A stretch of 64,000 bases of DNA from Eucalyptus grandis (GCF_016545825.1 NC_052614.1:57667864-57731863); one strand, 5' to 3'. Counted from the first letter of the stretch, positions 25,431-38,830 are shown. Made by a program: numbers and translations. The notes: generated by a model not told the origin, from the sequence alone.

Positions 25431-26564
25431 ATTCGATTGCCAATCCCTAGAAAGAAGTTCCCAGCGATTGCTCAGCAGCTTTTGCCTTCTGTCCTCAAAG
25501 TACAAACCAAGCAGTGACAACAGGGAGTGATGGAGATGATGCTTGTCCGACGCTCGAAAAAGAGGAGGCCAGCGAAGAAGGACCAATTAGCGAAACCCCC
25601 ACGCCCATTTGAATTAGAGTTCCGTGCCTCTTTCCCTTTTGTAGGGGTTAACATGTACGTGTTTTTCATTCAAATAACTCAACCCTTGCTTAGGTTCAAT
25701 TCCCTCATCACTCCTAAAGGAACTTCTCAATTCTCGAAACAGTTTGGCCCAAAACTAAATAACAATTCTCTTCTCACAAATCCCTTTTTTCCCCTTTGGA
25801 TGCCTAAGTTGTCACGTTATGAAATAAAGGAAAATTAAGATAAGGATAAAATTTCAATTGGTGAGAATATTAATGACTAAAGAATAGTTCGGTTGTCGTC
25901 ATGCTTTGCGAAGATGGCCCGTGGAAACTTGGGCCGAGTACCCTCTGCCCCGTTAGCGGGCTTCTGATGATCGGTATTTCTTGGGCTGTTACTAAATGTG
26001 CATCCAGCCACTATGGTCCAGCCATTGGAGGAAAACAAGTCAAGAACTTGATGATGAATTAAAAAAAATATTCATCAAAGGCAATTAGAGCTTAATGCTC
26101 AAAGGGTCATAACTATCTGATACGTTACTTGTATCACCCTCAGGACCATGACAAATGGGAACAACATTTTCGCTTTAGTGGTTATTCTTTACTTGTTCAG
26201 TGTTGCATTCACGTAAATGACTTCCATGTTATCAGATTAGTCAAAGACCTTCCCGATTCTGCGATTCGGCAGATAAGATAAACGAGAATAACATCCATGT
26301 GAACGAAAGCAAACTGAGGAATGCCCACAGATGGATCAAAGGGAAAAAGCTTTCATTCAGTTCAGCATTGATTTCGATTTGTGTAAACACTTGAAGCAAG
26401 CGACATATGTGGGAAGGACAAATGAGACAGATTCAAATAATTGTTGCTTCTTCTAACAATTGCTTGATGGATTTCTTCATTTGAATGGGATTCGTGTTAT
26501 TTCACAGCGACTCAAGATCTCCCTTCCCTGTACAGCCATTCCCATCAAGCTGAGGCTAGAGGCC
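25431..26564. other. Intergenic; 3' flank of the thermospermine synthase gene
   Basis: An open frame at 25527-25838 follows the second promoter-like duplicate. It is Lys/Arg-rich at its start, but I cannot match it to any family and give it little weight. The stretch just below 26565 should contain the 3' UTR of the minus-strand gene. Confidence 0.5.
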
Positions 26565-29500
26565 TCAGTGGCGGTAAGCCACACCATGTCCATGTATAAA
26601 TCTCGCATCTTCTTCCGTGTAGACATGGGTTTCCTTCACAAGTCTGAAAGACACATGGAAACTCAAAAATCAAAACCTGTATGCAGTGACCTTATGGAGG
26701 AAAATGTCGTCAATGCCACTTTTCGATTAGCACAAGCAGCAGAGAGAACCATTCACTTACGAGGTCAAAACCACCTTGTTTAGGGTGGCCAAAGAAAGGA
26801 ACGCAGCACCATTGAGATAGAGCAAATTGCCATCGATTCTCTTTTCTATCCTCCTATCAATTTCCTTGGCGTCCACAGAGAACGGCTCATCAGAGGCCTG
26901 ATTCAAGAAACCCATCAAGAATGTGAAGCAGAAGATGAAGTAAAAGTTAACTAGCTGAATGATTTTGATCAAGCAAAGACATACCATGACCCATCCCCAT
27001 GTATCAGCAAAGGATGGCACGTGGGCCGTATAAGGAATGACATCTGCAGAAAGATGATAAGGCACGGTCCATTACATGTCTGATTACTTTGATTTACAGG
27101 CTTAGTAGCTCATTAGACAATGAATATATAGGCAACGCTTAGGCTGGTGGAGAGAATTACATTTGAAAACTTGCTTAATTGTATTGTATATGGATGAGAA
27201 GACCTCCTTGTGGCTGAAAATGCCGGCTGGTCCTGCCTGCGCAATTAGAAAGTCGTAACTCAACATACACAGACCAGCAAAGAGAGTTAACAATATTCAA
27301 ATTTTCATCAATTCTGAGACTATTCCTTCACAACCGTATGAAAGATTTTTTTTTTCCCAGGGCTGAAATTGGGAATCTCATGTCATTCAAGCAGAGATAT
27401 GGTGAAACTGTGTGAAGGGTACCTGAGTGACAAATATGCCATTCTTGTTGAGCTTAGGCTTTATAATCTTCTCATAGAATGACTTGGTGTAGAGCTGATA
27501 GCATGGTCCTCCTTCCACTGGATCAGCTAGATCTCCAACTATAATGTCAAACTTACCTTTCCTATTCTGCAGTTCGACCCTTTAACAGTGATATTTATTC
27601 GATCAGCTTAAGTTCAACATTATCCAACTGATCCACTACAAATGAAATCCAGGCAACTTACTTTGCATCATTGATGACTAATTTCAGCTTCTCACTAGAA
27701 AAGGCCTCATGATTTTCAGTCAGATGTTTCTTGCAAAAATCAACCACTTCCTGCAGTTCATCAGGAAAGAATGTTTACAAGAATGTACTCATTTTGCACC
27801 TGAAGTGTAAGCATCTACAGGAATTAAGTGCAGTCAAGGCTATTTAATATGGTCCTACAAGAACAGCAATTCTTTGTTCAATGAAAAGTTCCAACTGGTA
27901 CAGTCCTTATGTTGACTGACCAAAGTCTTTACGACATACTCGACCATCTAAAATTTCTGATCATACTAAGCAAAGTCGCAAGACACCTGTAACAATACTT
28001 ATATTGAACCTTGAAGATCATTAGATATGGCTTGGCCCATCTACTATATTTAGACTGGACAATGTCCTTGTAATTCTTGATTTGATTTGATTTGAGACTC
28101 TCTACACTTCATGGAAACATGATGTTAACTTAGCAAACTTCAAACTTAGAAAATATAAACTGTCTGAGTTACCTTGTCGATATCACACATGACCACTTCT
28201 TCAATTGACACGTGCTTCAGTGCTTCTCTTGCAGCTGAACCCTCACCACCTCCCATTATAAACAATGTTTTCGGGCTAACAAGACAATTAACGCATCAAA
28301 GTTAAAATCAGTTGATCGAGAAAACTTATAAACAAGGTAATTTACAGATTTATATGAAATTACTGGAAAACTTAAGCGCAGGCATCTTGGTGAAGACTTC
28401 TCCATAATCAATACACTTACCATCATAGTGAAAATTCATAACCATGAGGATTACAGGTAAAACTGATAGGCACTATTTTATTGAATTTACAGAGTTATTG
28501 ATGAGCACAATGCAGCATGGGAGTACACATGATCTTATCTATCTAACTGCCATCTGAATCAAATTTAATCACCCTTGAGACCTTCAGGTAATGTGGCAAA
28601 CAAAATGGTGAAGTTGGATCCCAGAGGGACAAATGAGAATGGACTTATGAATGAGGCCGTGTAAAGTGAATACAACTTCCTGTAAAGGACTTACTTTGGA
28701 TGACATAAGAGTGGAGGGTGAATCAAGCATTCATGGTAAATGAACTCATCCTTTTCAGCGCTCTGCATTTTCCCATCTATCAACAAGACCTGAAAACGAG
28801 CAGCACATGACAATTTGTTCACCATGTTAAAAATCATATTCTGAACAAGAGGAACAGAACAAACCTTCCCAAATCGCTTGGTGTCGAGGAGAGCTATCTG
28901 CTGATAATCACTCGTCCCCCTATCCAGCACTCTAAAGATACGGATGGAGAGAGTCAGTTCTGGAAATACCTCTTTTGTGAAAAAATAGTAAAATGGACCA
29001 AACGAGTTGAACAGAGAGCACAGGATTGATCCTGAAAGAGTACAATTTCCCCAATCCAGGAAAAGTAAAACAAATCCCCACCGTTCTTGCAAATATGCAG
29101 ATCAATCAACTGTACGTCCATAATATTCTTGTGGCGAAGCATTAAAGAAAAGACATAGAGAAACAACATATGCCTAGTATGAAGATCAGCACGGTTTGAT
29201 TATCACTACGTAGAATTTCCATGGTTCTTCCTACTTCGGAAGAGTAAGACTACTGATTAAACACATCCGTTTTCAATGCAGGAAATGAACATATCTTTCC
29301 CCATAGCAGTAAAAATATCAGTGGAGAGGTTATTACATACATGAGTAAACGTATCGACGCTAGAAAGGTATATGACAATGCTTGTGCGGGAAAAAGAAAT
29401 GTGAAAACTGAACCCTGCATGAGAAATGTGAAAACTGAACCTAGCATGGTTTTAACCATGTTATGTAAACTCAATTTCTTGAACAAAAGACTCATTGAAC

Positions 29501-29932
29501 ATTCGAATACCAACTATTGAGTCGTGCATGTTTTCTGGGTATAAATGATTCGGTCAATGAGAATCATCAGATTTCATAGACGAATTGCAATGTAAGTTTA
29601 GAGGCTTTAGACTATCGACCCTCATCCATAATTGTGCAAGCCAATGACCTCTGATGACAAAACTCAACCACAACCTGTTCCTCTAGACTGACAACCTAAT
29701 CACCCTCAATCTCCATTGAAGTACATGTATTTCTCGGATCATCTAGACCTATGAACAGAGAAATACGAACGGACCTCTCCAGAGTAAATGACCATTTGAG
29801 ATCATCCTCCAGCTGCTCCTCGAACCAGACGCGACCATCCGCAGGAACCTCCTCCACATTCCTCTCCCCCTCATTGCCGTTCTTGGAGAGCCCATCATCA
29901 CCGTGCAAGATTTCCAGATTCCCAGTACCCAT
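26565..29932 (-). CDS. ACL5: Thermospermine synthase (ACAULIS5 type)
   Basis: Ten minus-strand exons: 29775-29932, 28865-28931, 28695-28789, 28173-28275, 27662-27750, 27423-27579, 27161-27236, 26985-27043, 26761-26897 and 26565-26643. They total 1020 nt, giving 339 aa. I recall 339 aa for Arabidopsis ACL5 as well. Reaction: transfer of an aminopropyl group from decarboxylated S-adenosylmethionine to spermidine, giving thermospermine. This polyamine restrains premature xylem differentiation and supports stem elongation. Visible motifs are TSDYQ near residue 60, LIDGKMQSAEKDEFIYHE, the nucleotide-binding MGGGEGS (114-120), CDID (137-140) and VGDLADPVEGGPCYQLYTKSFY with the catalytic-region D187 and D190. 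The GHGVAYRH C-terminus is diagnostic for the ACL5 branch rather than spermidine or spermine synthases. The first intron is the longest (843 nt). Enzyme specificity is inferred from sequence similarity. Confidence 0.95.
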
Positions 29933-30057
29933 TTTCAAGAAGAGAAAGATCTCGCCAAGAAGCGAGACGTTGGGTCGGTTTGGTTAGGTGCTGGGGGGAA
30001 GGAGGAACAGGGGAAGGGCGGGGTTGCTGTGAGATTCCTGAAGCTCGAAGCTCGCAT

Positions 30058-30064
30058 CTTTATA
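30058..30064 (-). promoter_or_regulatory. TATA box of the thermospermine synthase gene
   Basis: On the minus strand this reads TATAAAG, 126 nt upstream of the start codon, so the expected transcription start is near 30030 and the leader about 100 nt. The tandem duplication described for 30066-32165 begins immediately upstream of this box. Confidence 0.65.
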
Positions 30065-30380
30065 GCGGAAGGAAGCAGCGTTTAAGCGCCTAAGAAAAAA
30101 AGTTTGTGCACCCGTCGGAACCAGTCGGTAGGTGATGATTGTGTCACGGGCAGGCTTAAGAATTATCCGCGTCTCTTTTCACTTGCCAACCGAGCACTTC
30201 GAAAAAGCGCATCATCGTTCATGGCGACTCCGCATGTTTTCGTGCCTCCATCCTTTTTGAAAGTCCATCGGATACTACTGGGGAAGTAAGAATAAAAAAA
30301 AACATACTAGAACAAAGGTCAGAGAATAGTAATATATCTTATCATTTCTATATGAATGATCTTCATGTACTTCTCGATAT

Positions 30381-30552
30381 AAACAAATTAAAAATCTAAG
30401 TGCCACGTTGCACATTTGACTAAAATTCAGAGACCACATCAAACAAATTAAAAGTTCCGTGCTAATATGATCTCTGAACTTTTAATTTGTTCCATGTGGT
30501 CTCTGAATTTTAGTCAAATGTGTAATGTGACACCTAGATTTTTAATTTGTTC
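30381..30552. repeat. Near-perfect 77-bp inverted repeat (hairpin)
   Basis: The left arm 30381-30457 and right arm 30476-30552 are reverse complements with about seven mismatches over 77 nt and an 18-nt loop. The right arm belongs to a MITE-like element. Unit 2 of the tandem duplication has only the right-arm-like sequence (about 31495-31590), so the left arm was gained in unit 1 or lost in unit 2. Confidence 0.9.
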
Positions 30553-31455
30553 AGTGTAGTCTCTGAACTTTTAGTATATATTTAATACAGTCCTAGAATT
30601 GTATTAAATTGTTCAATGTAACACTTCCATCAATTCAAGATTAGGGATAGTATCGAATATTTTCATACAATTTAGAGACTGTATTGAATATGTATCAAAA
30701 GTTTATGAACAACATTGATCATTTTTTTCTATAGAATATGTATCAAAAGTTTAGGGATTATATTAAATAAATTAGAAATTTAGCAAAGGTTCACGTAGTA
30801 CTTGTGTCATTTTCTTCCTCGAATAAACATAAGTGAGGAAGCTCTGGCTTGTCTCACAAAATCTCATGGATGGGATCATTCGTCATCATCATTCACAATG
30901 TCGATGTGTTATAGTTATCCATATGGTCCGTAATCGCGTTTCTTTATTTTCAAAAGAATTTAAAATTCAAATCAATTTTTGACTGAGATAAAGACGATGG
31001 CTAGCCAAAAGCACATGATGTGTATGGTCGCCATTTTTCGTGGTGCCGGGAAGGTGATTGGGGTACAGCTGGGAAGGAGGAGGAAGGAGGAGGGGGCGAG
31101 CATACGCAAAGGACGGTATTGCCGGGGGAGGGGAAGGAAGCAGCGGTTAAGCGCCTAAGAAAAAAAGTTCGTGCACTCATCGGGAACCAGTCGGCAGGTG
31201 ATGATTGTGTCACGGGCAGGCTTAAGAATTATCCGAGTCTCTTTTCATGGCGATTTCGCATTTATTCGTGCCTTCTTTTTTTTCTTTTTTTTGAAAGTCC
31301 ATCGGAACTACTGGGGAAGTAAGAATAATAATAAAAAAATAAATACTAGAGCAAAGGTCAGAGAAGAAAAATATCTAATCGTTTCTCATGTTATTTTTTT
31401 TTATATGAATGATCTTTATGTACTTCTCGACATTAACATTTACGCATTTTGAATA

Positions 31456-31851
31456 GGGGTAATGATACAAATAGTCCATGAACCTAGGTTTAATGTGTAA
31501 TGTGATCTCTGAATTTCTAATTTGTTCAATGTGGTCTCTGAATTTTAATCAAATGTGCAATGTGGCACCTCGATTTTTAATTTGTTTAGTGTAGTCTCTG
31601 AACTTTTAGTATATATTTAATATAGTTCTTGAACTATATCAAATTGTTCAATGTAACATTAGATACAACATTGAATATTTTCATACAGTTCAGAAACTGT
31701 ATTGAATATGTATCAAAAGTTTATGAACAACATTGATAATTTTTTCTATAGAATATGTATTAAAAGTTTAGGGATTATATTGAATAAATTAAAAATTCAG
31801 AGATTACTTCGCACATTAAGCAAAAGTTCATATAGTACTCGTGTCATTTTC
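31456..31851. mobile_element. MITE-like element in ACL5 upstream unit 2
   Basis: The left end (from about 31456, GGTAATGATACA...) and the reverse complement of the right end (ending about 31851) match imperfectly over about 75 nt, sharing the words AATGTG and ATCTCTGAATTT. The element is about 396 bp, AT-rich and non-coding. A relative in unit 1 ends near 30814, so the insertion probably predates the tandem duplication. Confidence 0.65.
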
Positions 31852-32165
31852 TTCATCGAATAAATAGAAGTGAGGAAGCTCTCTTGTCTCACAAAATCTT
31901 ATGGATGGGATCGGTCGTTGTCACCACTGACAACGTCGATGCGTTTTATTTATTCATACGATCGGTAATCGCGCTTCTTTCTTTTCAAAAGAATTTAAAA
32001 TTCAAATCAATTTTGACTGAGATAAAGACGATGGCTAACCAAAAGCACATGATATATGTGGTCGCCATTTTTCGTGGTGCGGGGAAGGTGATGGGGGTAT
32101 AGCTGGGAAGGAGGAGGGGGCGAGCATGCGCAAAGGACGGTATTGCCGGGCGAGGGGGAAGGCCC

Positions 32166-33732
32166 GGAAAACGACACCATTCCCATTCCCCATTCCCCAT
32201 TCCCCCTGCTGGATGGACGGATGGATAGAGTTCGCGCGCGTGGGATAATGGGCGGGGCCCACCACTCCCCACGCGGGGTCGGCCCTGACACGTGGGCGAC
32301 GCTTTTGGGACACGTGGTCCGACCCCAGTGGGCGTCGGCCTTTGAGTGGGGACTGTGAGTGGATCATGTTTTTTTCTTCATTTTCTTTTCTAATTAATTA
32401 ATATTTTAAATTTCCCTTTTTCTTCCTCTTTCTGTGAAAGGGGGGGTGAAGACGGGCTAAGTGGCTTTTGGTGGGTTGTACTGCAATCCACTAGCCATGT
32501 CTACCTTGTATCATGCAATATTCCACTTCCCCCTTCCTCCCTCCCTCCCTCCCTCCCTCCTTGGATTTTAAAATTAGTATTCGGGCATGCGCTACGGTCC
32601 TGTACGCACAGAGAACCAATGGTTGGGTACGAGAAGAGAGTAGGCAAAGTCCAAATGCAGTGACGGTTCAAGAAGTGCGACAGATTCGAAGAACCAAATT
32701 CTAATTCAAAATTACTATCGAAATATAAATAACGTGATATGAAAAAGGAACCTCGCTTTTGTTTAGATAATGTGGGAATGCATTGAAAACGATGGCGATC
32801 GAGTTTAAGTCAAGGGTGCCAAAATGCTATCTAGTCTATAAATGGTCTATTAGGGCAAAAAGGAAAGAGGCTAGATGGAGGAGGGGGGAAGATGGGGGAG
32901 AAAAAAGAAAAATCTTGGCCTATAGTGGGGGGAAGAAGAGGGGAGGAAGGGGAACACGGTGGGGCCCACCTGATTGGGCTTTGGATGGGGCCCACCAAAG
33001 ATTGGGGAGAGGTCAGGGGGAAGGAGGGGTTGGGGCTGAGGTGGGGAAACAGGCCTAGTGTCGAGCGTGGGGCGATCCCACTAAGAACGAGATCTTCGAT
33101 TGTGGAGAGACCACTCCACCCCATCGACGTGCATCATCATCACCACCATTCTTACCACCTTCTCTCTCTCTCTCTCTTTCTCTCTCTTGTGTGCCCTCCC
33201 CTGTTTGCGTGCATGGGATTGGCTTCTCAATCCCCTGTTTATTTGGCTCAATTTGATGGCCGATGACTAATTTGCCATCCCACTAGCTACTTCTCCGGAA
33301 TTGGATATCTAAACCGATATGAGGTAAATCGATCACAGATGCATCTGGATTTTGAAGAGATAGAGAGCAGAAAATAAGATTGCTCTGGAGAGCAAGCATG
33401 CATGTTTTGTCCCCCCGAGATTACCGGAGATGCGCATAGAGAAGTAGGAAGAGCGTCTCGTGATTTTTCAACATAGCTAACGAGTAATTCTATCGGTATG
33501 TAGGGTGATAGCCAAATGAGATTAGCAGGACTTTAGTAAATTAGATGAGGGCAAGATGGTCAAGCAACACTAGAGAGAGAGAGAGAGAGAAAGAGAGCCA
33601 ACAAAAGGAAGTGCGCTTTTGAGATGTCTCACCTTTTGATGTATTGGGGGAACCGGGTGCAAGAAAAACGCGCTTTTTAGATCTTTGTTTTTTTCTAATA
33701 ATTCAATGTTAGGGCGGCTAATAATTATAACG

Positions 33733-33763
<31 letters not shown>

Positions 33764-36700
33764 GAAGAACGACCACTTTTTATTTATCAAGATTTTTTTC
33801 TTGAAAGTCGAGGTCCAAGGGGGAGTGCCGCGATATGGTTTTGAGTCAAAGCTTTTTGTAACCATCTTATCTTTTCACAAAGATGTCCGACTGCTTAATG
33901 ATAGATATTTCTTGTCGGCTCCTTCATTACCTCAAAAGGCTTTAAGGTTGAAATTTCCACTCTAGCTACTCAGAAAAAAGAAGAAGAAGGAAAAAACCAA
34001 AAATAGGAGGAAGGAGAGAGAGAGAAAAAAAAAAAAGAAATATTAAAAATGCGTGGCTTTTGATTTGCAATTGGTGAAAAGAGAAGCCTTCAATGCTTAG
34101 AAGGTCAAATTTTGTTAACTTTTGACCTCAAGGGTTCACCGACGATGGTCGATGATTTTACCGATATCTATTTACTAAATCAAATAAGTCTAAACACGAC
34201 ATCATTAGAATTGTTATTGGGATTATCCAATTCTTGATTCATTCATGTAATATAATTTGATTAAATTCCAAACATTTTATGTGTCTATTAAGTGAAATGC
34301 TAATCTCTTGTATCTCAAGAGTATCTATTCATTCACTACCAATATGCAATTGGACGCATATGCATTGATTCAATTTACTCAACTTTGTAAATTAATGTAA
34401 TTGACACAACATATGAAGATCTACAATTTATACTTGAATGTATCCATATTTAAATAAGAAATGGAAATTATACATTCTTATGAATAGGAATCATCACATG
34501 TACTCAAAATCAAGATTTCTCTATCGTAAATCACAATTCTCATGAGAAAATTTATAGCTTACAATATTGCCTAGAAAATTTATAATTTTGCCAAGTCTTA
34601 TGATTCGATTCGATTCTCCATTCATAGGTCGGAAACTTAGCATTTCGATTCACGATATGTATCTCGATTTAACAACCACGATCATTAGCATCAAAGTAAT
34701 AGACTTGGATTAAGGTTATCCACATCGCCAATCTCGACCTTCCTAGACACCCCCCCCCAAAAAAAAAAAAAAAACAAGAAGAAGTGATAAGTGTTGACAA
34801 TCCCGAGTTATGATCATTTTTTTAGGGTATTCCCGAGAAACCCTATAAAGATAAGAGAGAATCTTACTAACTCTCACTAGAAGTAAAGCATATTTTGAGG
34901 AAAATGACTCTCTTCCACTTCCCCAAGTGTAGTTGCCCACTCCAAGCATGAGGGCTTATTCTCAACAACCGAAAAAGGCATAAGACAACAAGCCTGTCTT
35001 CACTTCTATTCTCATAGGACGAGCGTACATTAGAAAATGGGGTGTCGCGAATCATTCCCGAGCCACATACGAGGCCATGCGTGCAAAGTCCCCACTAATT
35101 GCTGTAAGCCAAAACAGAGAGAGCGAACCAAACGGCAAAGGCGAGCAGAGGGGGACAAGAAGACAAGTCAATCATGGCTCTTTTCGATGGTGTGGTGTGC
35201 GCGTGTGCGTTCCCTTGGGTTGGCTGCTTGGTGCTCCAACATCACACACAGAATCTCTGCGTATGATGGATTTGGTGGATGCTGCGGAAAGGGCTTTTGT
35301 GTGTTGGGGAAAGATATGGGGGGCACGTCTTGGCGTACACGTGCCTATTGTTTATCCGCTCTCGGCTCGAAGGTGATCCCGTCAATGATGTCCAACGAGT
35401 GATGGGTCTTTCGCCGAAGAGTGGGGATTGAAGAGGGGCATGATTCGAATAATGAGGGAGACAAAGTTAACTAGGTGTGGTTGTAGTCCGTTCACGGAGT
35501 TTTGATCTCGATATTTGACATCGACGAGCTCGAACTCGGGTCAATTTTGGAGAAAAGACGATGCGCAGTGAAGTCGGGGGCCAGTTGTATTGGTATGTCA
35601 AGTGGGAATTTGCTCGTGGAAAAAGGCGGAGAAAGGAAGTTGCGAGTCGATTTCGCGGAGCACAGTGGGGCTTTAGGAGATGTACATCACGGCACCCAGA
35701 TCGTTTTCAGAGACTTTTCAACACAGCATGTGGGGTGGATGGTGGATGCCACTACTGTTGAGAACGATTATATGCATTTTCCATAAGTCTCATTTGACAT
35801 ACTTGGTCAGATCACTATCACTGAAATCTAGACGTCTAATGATGAAGCAGTACCTCAAGATTCACTAAATTCCCCACCGAAAGAAAGGGTTTTCTTAACG
35901 AGTCATTGATGGCTCCTCTAAGAGTCCTTGCCCTGACACGAAAACATGACCTCCAGCAATCAATCTGGGGGAATCGAAGTACTTTCTAAGCACGCATGAT
36001 TCACAACAAATGATGCTTCGGCATCATTCTTGTCGACACCGCATGATGAGCTAGCGAAGACCAGTTGTCATTGCTCATCGCGTGATGAGAGAAAGATTTT
36101 CTAAAACACGTCTAATCCGGCCGAATTTCAAATGTTCTAACGTACGTCTCGCATGGATTCGGGGATTCACTTTCCATGAGCTGATTTGCCGCCAGGAAAA
36201 GGGCTCATGTAAATCATGCGTCCGCGTGCTCACGTCTGCGCGCACAACTTCTCGGGGCACCGTGGACTAGCTAAGACTAAAATGATTGAGATTCCAATCC
36301 ATGGCAGCCGTTGAAGCTTGAAAAGGACAGGAAAAATGAAAGAGAAGAAGAACCGATGACGCTGCATTTTGACAATTGCTTCACGGGTTTTGCATGATTC
36401 GAGCTATTAAAATTAATTACTCGTCATCGAGCATTGATGCCTGAACAGTTTAGTACAGGGTTCATGTTGACATATCTGTATTTTAAAATGAAATGGTCAT
36501 GTTCTGCATCAGCAAGAACCACTATATTGCAAGCACCACGTCCTAATAAGACGGTTTGGGAGTTTATTTGAGTACATCACAACTGAGAACAGGAAGAGGC
36601 TTATCACTAGTCATGACCATTTGTCAATATTAGCCTTCAGAAGAAAGCATCGATTTACTTTCTAATCCCTCCTGAGCAAAGGAGCCAATAACATCCTACC

Positions 36701-38500
36701 TTATCACTAAAAAAAATGTGCTTTACAAAACACTACCATACATATTGACCACTCAAAACACTCACAAACAATTATATCTAAATTGGACATTCACAAGCGC
36801 TCCCATTTCTTGTGGCAATTCGCAGCCTCGAGAAATTCACCAAGCTTCATCAAGCATTTGCCACAAAGAAATGCTCGAGTACGAATATATTCGGTCACAC
36901 CTTAATTGGAACTACTTCCCCACACCGCTAATTGGTTGAGTCATGTGTCTTGGGCCTTAAGCGAACTGGAATCTTCAAAAATCTCTGTTGGAAATGCTGG
37001 TAGTTGAGAATGGATGGTACCCACAAGAAACTGCGTCAGCTATCCTTGATGACACCAGAATCATGACCTCGATAACAACAACATTCTGAGAATTTAGCCC
37101 AAAACTCCGAGGGAAAAACATGGCACTCACAAGGAAAACCTGAAAGAAAAAACATGCTCTGAAATGGGAAGATATAATGACAGAAACTAATATACGTCAG
37201 CGTTCAGGCACCCACGATGCGTAGTGGAGAGCACGTGGTGACAAATACAAGAGAAATTAGTGTAAAACAGCAAATCAGCTCACCTGTCAAAGAAGGATGT
37301 ACTCCTAGCAACCATTTGGCAAGCTGAGCATGGAGATTAATGCTCATATAGCCTGGTAAAAGATAAGCCACCGCAATTATAGGATGTGGATAAAAACTGA
37401 AGGTAAAAAATGAAGGCAGCAATCAGAGCTCTCAGATATACCTTAGATTATGCCATTTCACCACTCAGCCTCGCCATTGAACATCAGTATGTTGCAGCAA
37501 GCACAATACAGTGAACACTTGATCCCTAAATTCACAAAAAAGAGAGGTAAATGAGCAGGAAAATTAATAAAAATGCCCTGGTATATCTCCCTTCACCTTA
37601 AAAAGTTTGTTTTTGGTAGGGCTGTCACCCAATATAACATGATTTTATTTCATACATACACATAAATTGCAGAAGGCTTGTTTTTCAACAAGTTTTTCTT
37701 TTTAAATTCAAGTGCATATCCAGGCTAATTTGTGTAGATCAAACATTACATGGGCAATATTAAAAAAAAAATAAAAAACAATGGCATGTAGCACCATAAA
37801 TCAGCTTAATTCAATGGGAAAATAATTCAAAAAGTAAGAGCACATTCCAAACTCCAAGTACTTGGATTAGCACAAGAAGCCAGACAGGCTGCCACTGGTA
37901 GTGTATGAGCATTGCAATCAAAGCCCCCATGACCATAATAAAGAAAAGGGTGCCCAAAAGAAACACTCAAATTGCAAGACCAATTAAGCATGAAAGCAGT
38001 GCCGAGAGTGGAGGGAACAATGAACAAACAAAGATAGGCAAATGGTCTGCCGTTAAAACATCACGGACACGCAGACAGCCTACCCCTATCGAACTGGTTC
38101 TAACTCAAAAGCACAAGCAGCGGAAAGAGATTTTGTATGATCATCATGTGGCAGATTATTCCAAACTCCAAGCCATCGTGTGCACAGCAGGAAACCTGAC
38201 AAACTCCCGGTGTTCATCTAAGCATTTCTATGAAACCCAAGAGGCAATGTAGCGACGCCAGAGGGCGAAAAGAAAAACTAGATGCTATCACAAATAATAG
38301 GACAACCCTCTGTTACATCATCAGAAAATTTGACCATCCAATCTTATGTTGCAATGGGGGGGCAAGAACCATTTCAACAAGAACCCAAGTTGGATGGTAA
38401 CGACAGTTATCGTCATCCTCAGACACGAGATTGATACTAATTAAAATAAAACCAACTCGCTGTAAAGATGACATTTGGCGGGATAAGATATTCAAACATC
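32166..38500. other. Intergenic, no gene identified
   Basis: GC-rich at 32166-32360 and 32870-33080, otherwise AT-rich. It holds (CCCT)-like repeats at about 32527-32561, (TC)n at 33160-33187, (GA)n at 33571-33597, (AAT)n at 33732-33762 and a C-run/A-run at 34749-34774. Frames at 35037-35402 and 35502-35786 are open for 94-121 codons, but I recognise no domain, and alternative frames in the same places are equally open. For 36.9-38.5 kb see the possible unassigned transcript entry. Confidence 0.5.
32287..32317. promoter_or_regulatory. Paired G-box/ABRE words
   Basis: GACACGTGG occurs twice, at 32287-32295 and 32309-32317, with starts 22 nt apart (about two helical turns) on the same face. 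Paired ACGT elements of this kind are the classic abscisic-acid response arrangement. They lie just beyond the distal end of the ACL5 upstream duplication, more than 2 kb from that gene, and no gene starts next to them that I can identify. Confidence 0.45.
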
Positions 38501-38830
38501 AATCCCAGCATCGCAATCAAGAACCACGCGAGCCTAAAAATCGCAGCTTTTCCTTCTTTTTCCCATCAAGAACATGGGAATGGAAACCCTACGGACTGAA
38601 ACATCCAGTCCGAACGCGAACCCATCAAGCACGGACCCTGAATCAATCGAAACTCGACAAAAATCATTCGAAGAGGAGTCAAGGACGAACCTTTTCGCGA
38701 TTTCCTCACCGACCCGAAACGCCATTCGCGATTCCGGTCTGGCCGGGGGAGAGGAGCGAGGTTCTTCCGAATTCGAGCATCGCGCCAGCGGTTCATTCAT
38801 ACAGCAAGCTGGAAACCCTAATGGCGGGTT
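36950..38830 (-). other. Possible unassigned minus-strand transcript
   Basis: The promoter-like DNA at 38800-38950 suggests transcription leftwards. On the minus strand two short stretches look like hydrophobic coding exons. About 37870-37960 encodes a peptide containing FFIMVMGALIAMLIHYQW. About 37290-37400 begins after a good acceptor (pyrimidine tract then CAG) and ends at GTGAGC. I could not join them in frame with a credible start or match them to a family. This may be a small membrane protein gene, a non-coding RNA, or chance. Confidence 0.2.

Larger units (their letters stand above)
30066..32165. repeat. Two-copy tandem duplication of the ACL5 upstream region
   Basis: Unit 1 (about 30066-31134) and unit 2 (about 31135-32165) align from a shared GAAGGAAGCAGCG start, through GCGCCTAAGAAAAAAAGTT and GGTGATGATTGTGTCACGGG, to a shared end with GCAAAGGACGGTATTGCC. 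Differences are small indels. One is a block of about 39 nt near 30179-30218 that is present only in unit 1. Another is rearrangement around the MITE-like insert. The unit is about 1.03-1.07 kb. Unit 1 is the proximal promoter of the minus-strand thermospermine synthase gene. Confidence 0.9.

Noticed and set aside
35037..35868. Open frames of 62-121 codons
   Set aside because: Two or three frames are open over the same bases, with no recognisable domain and no supporting splice structure.
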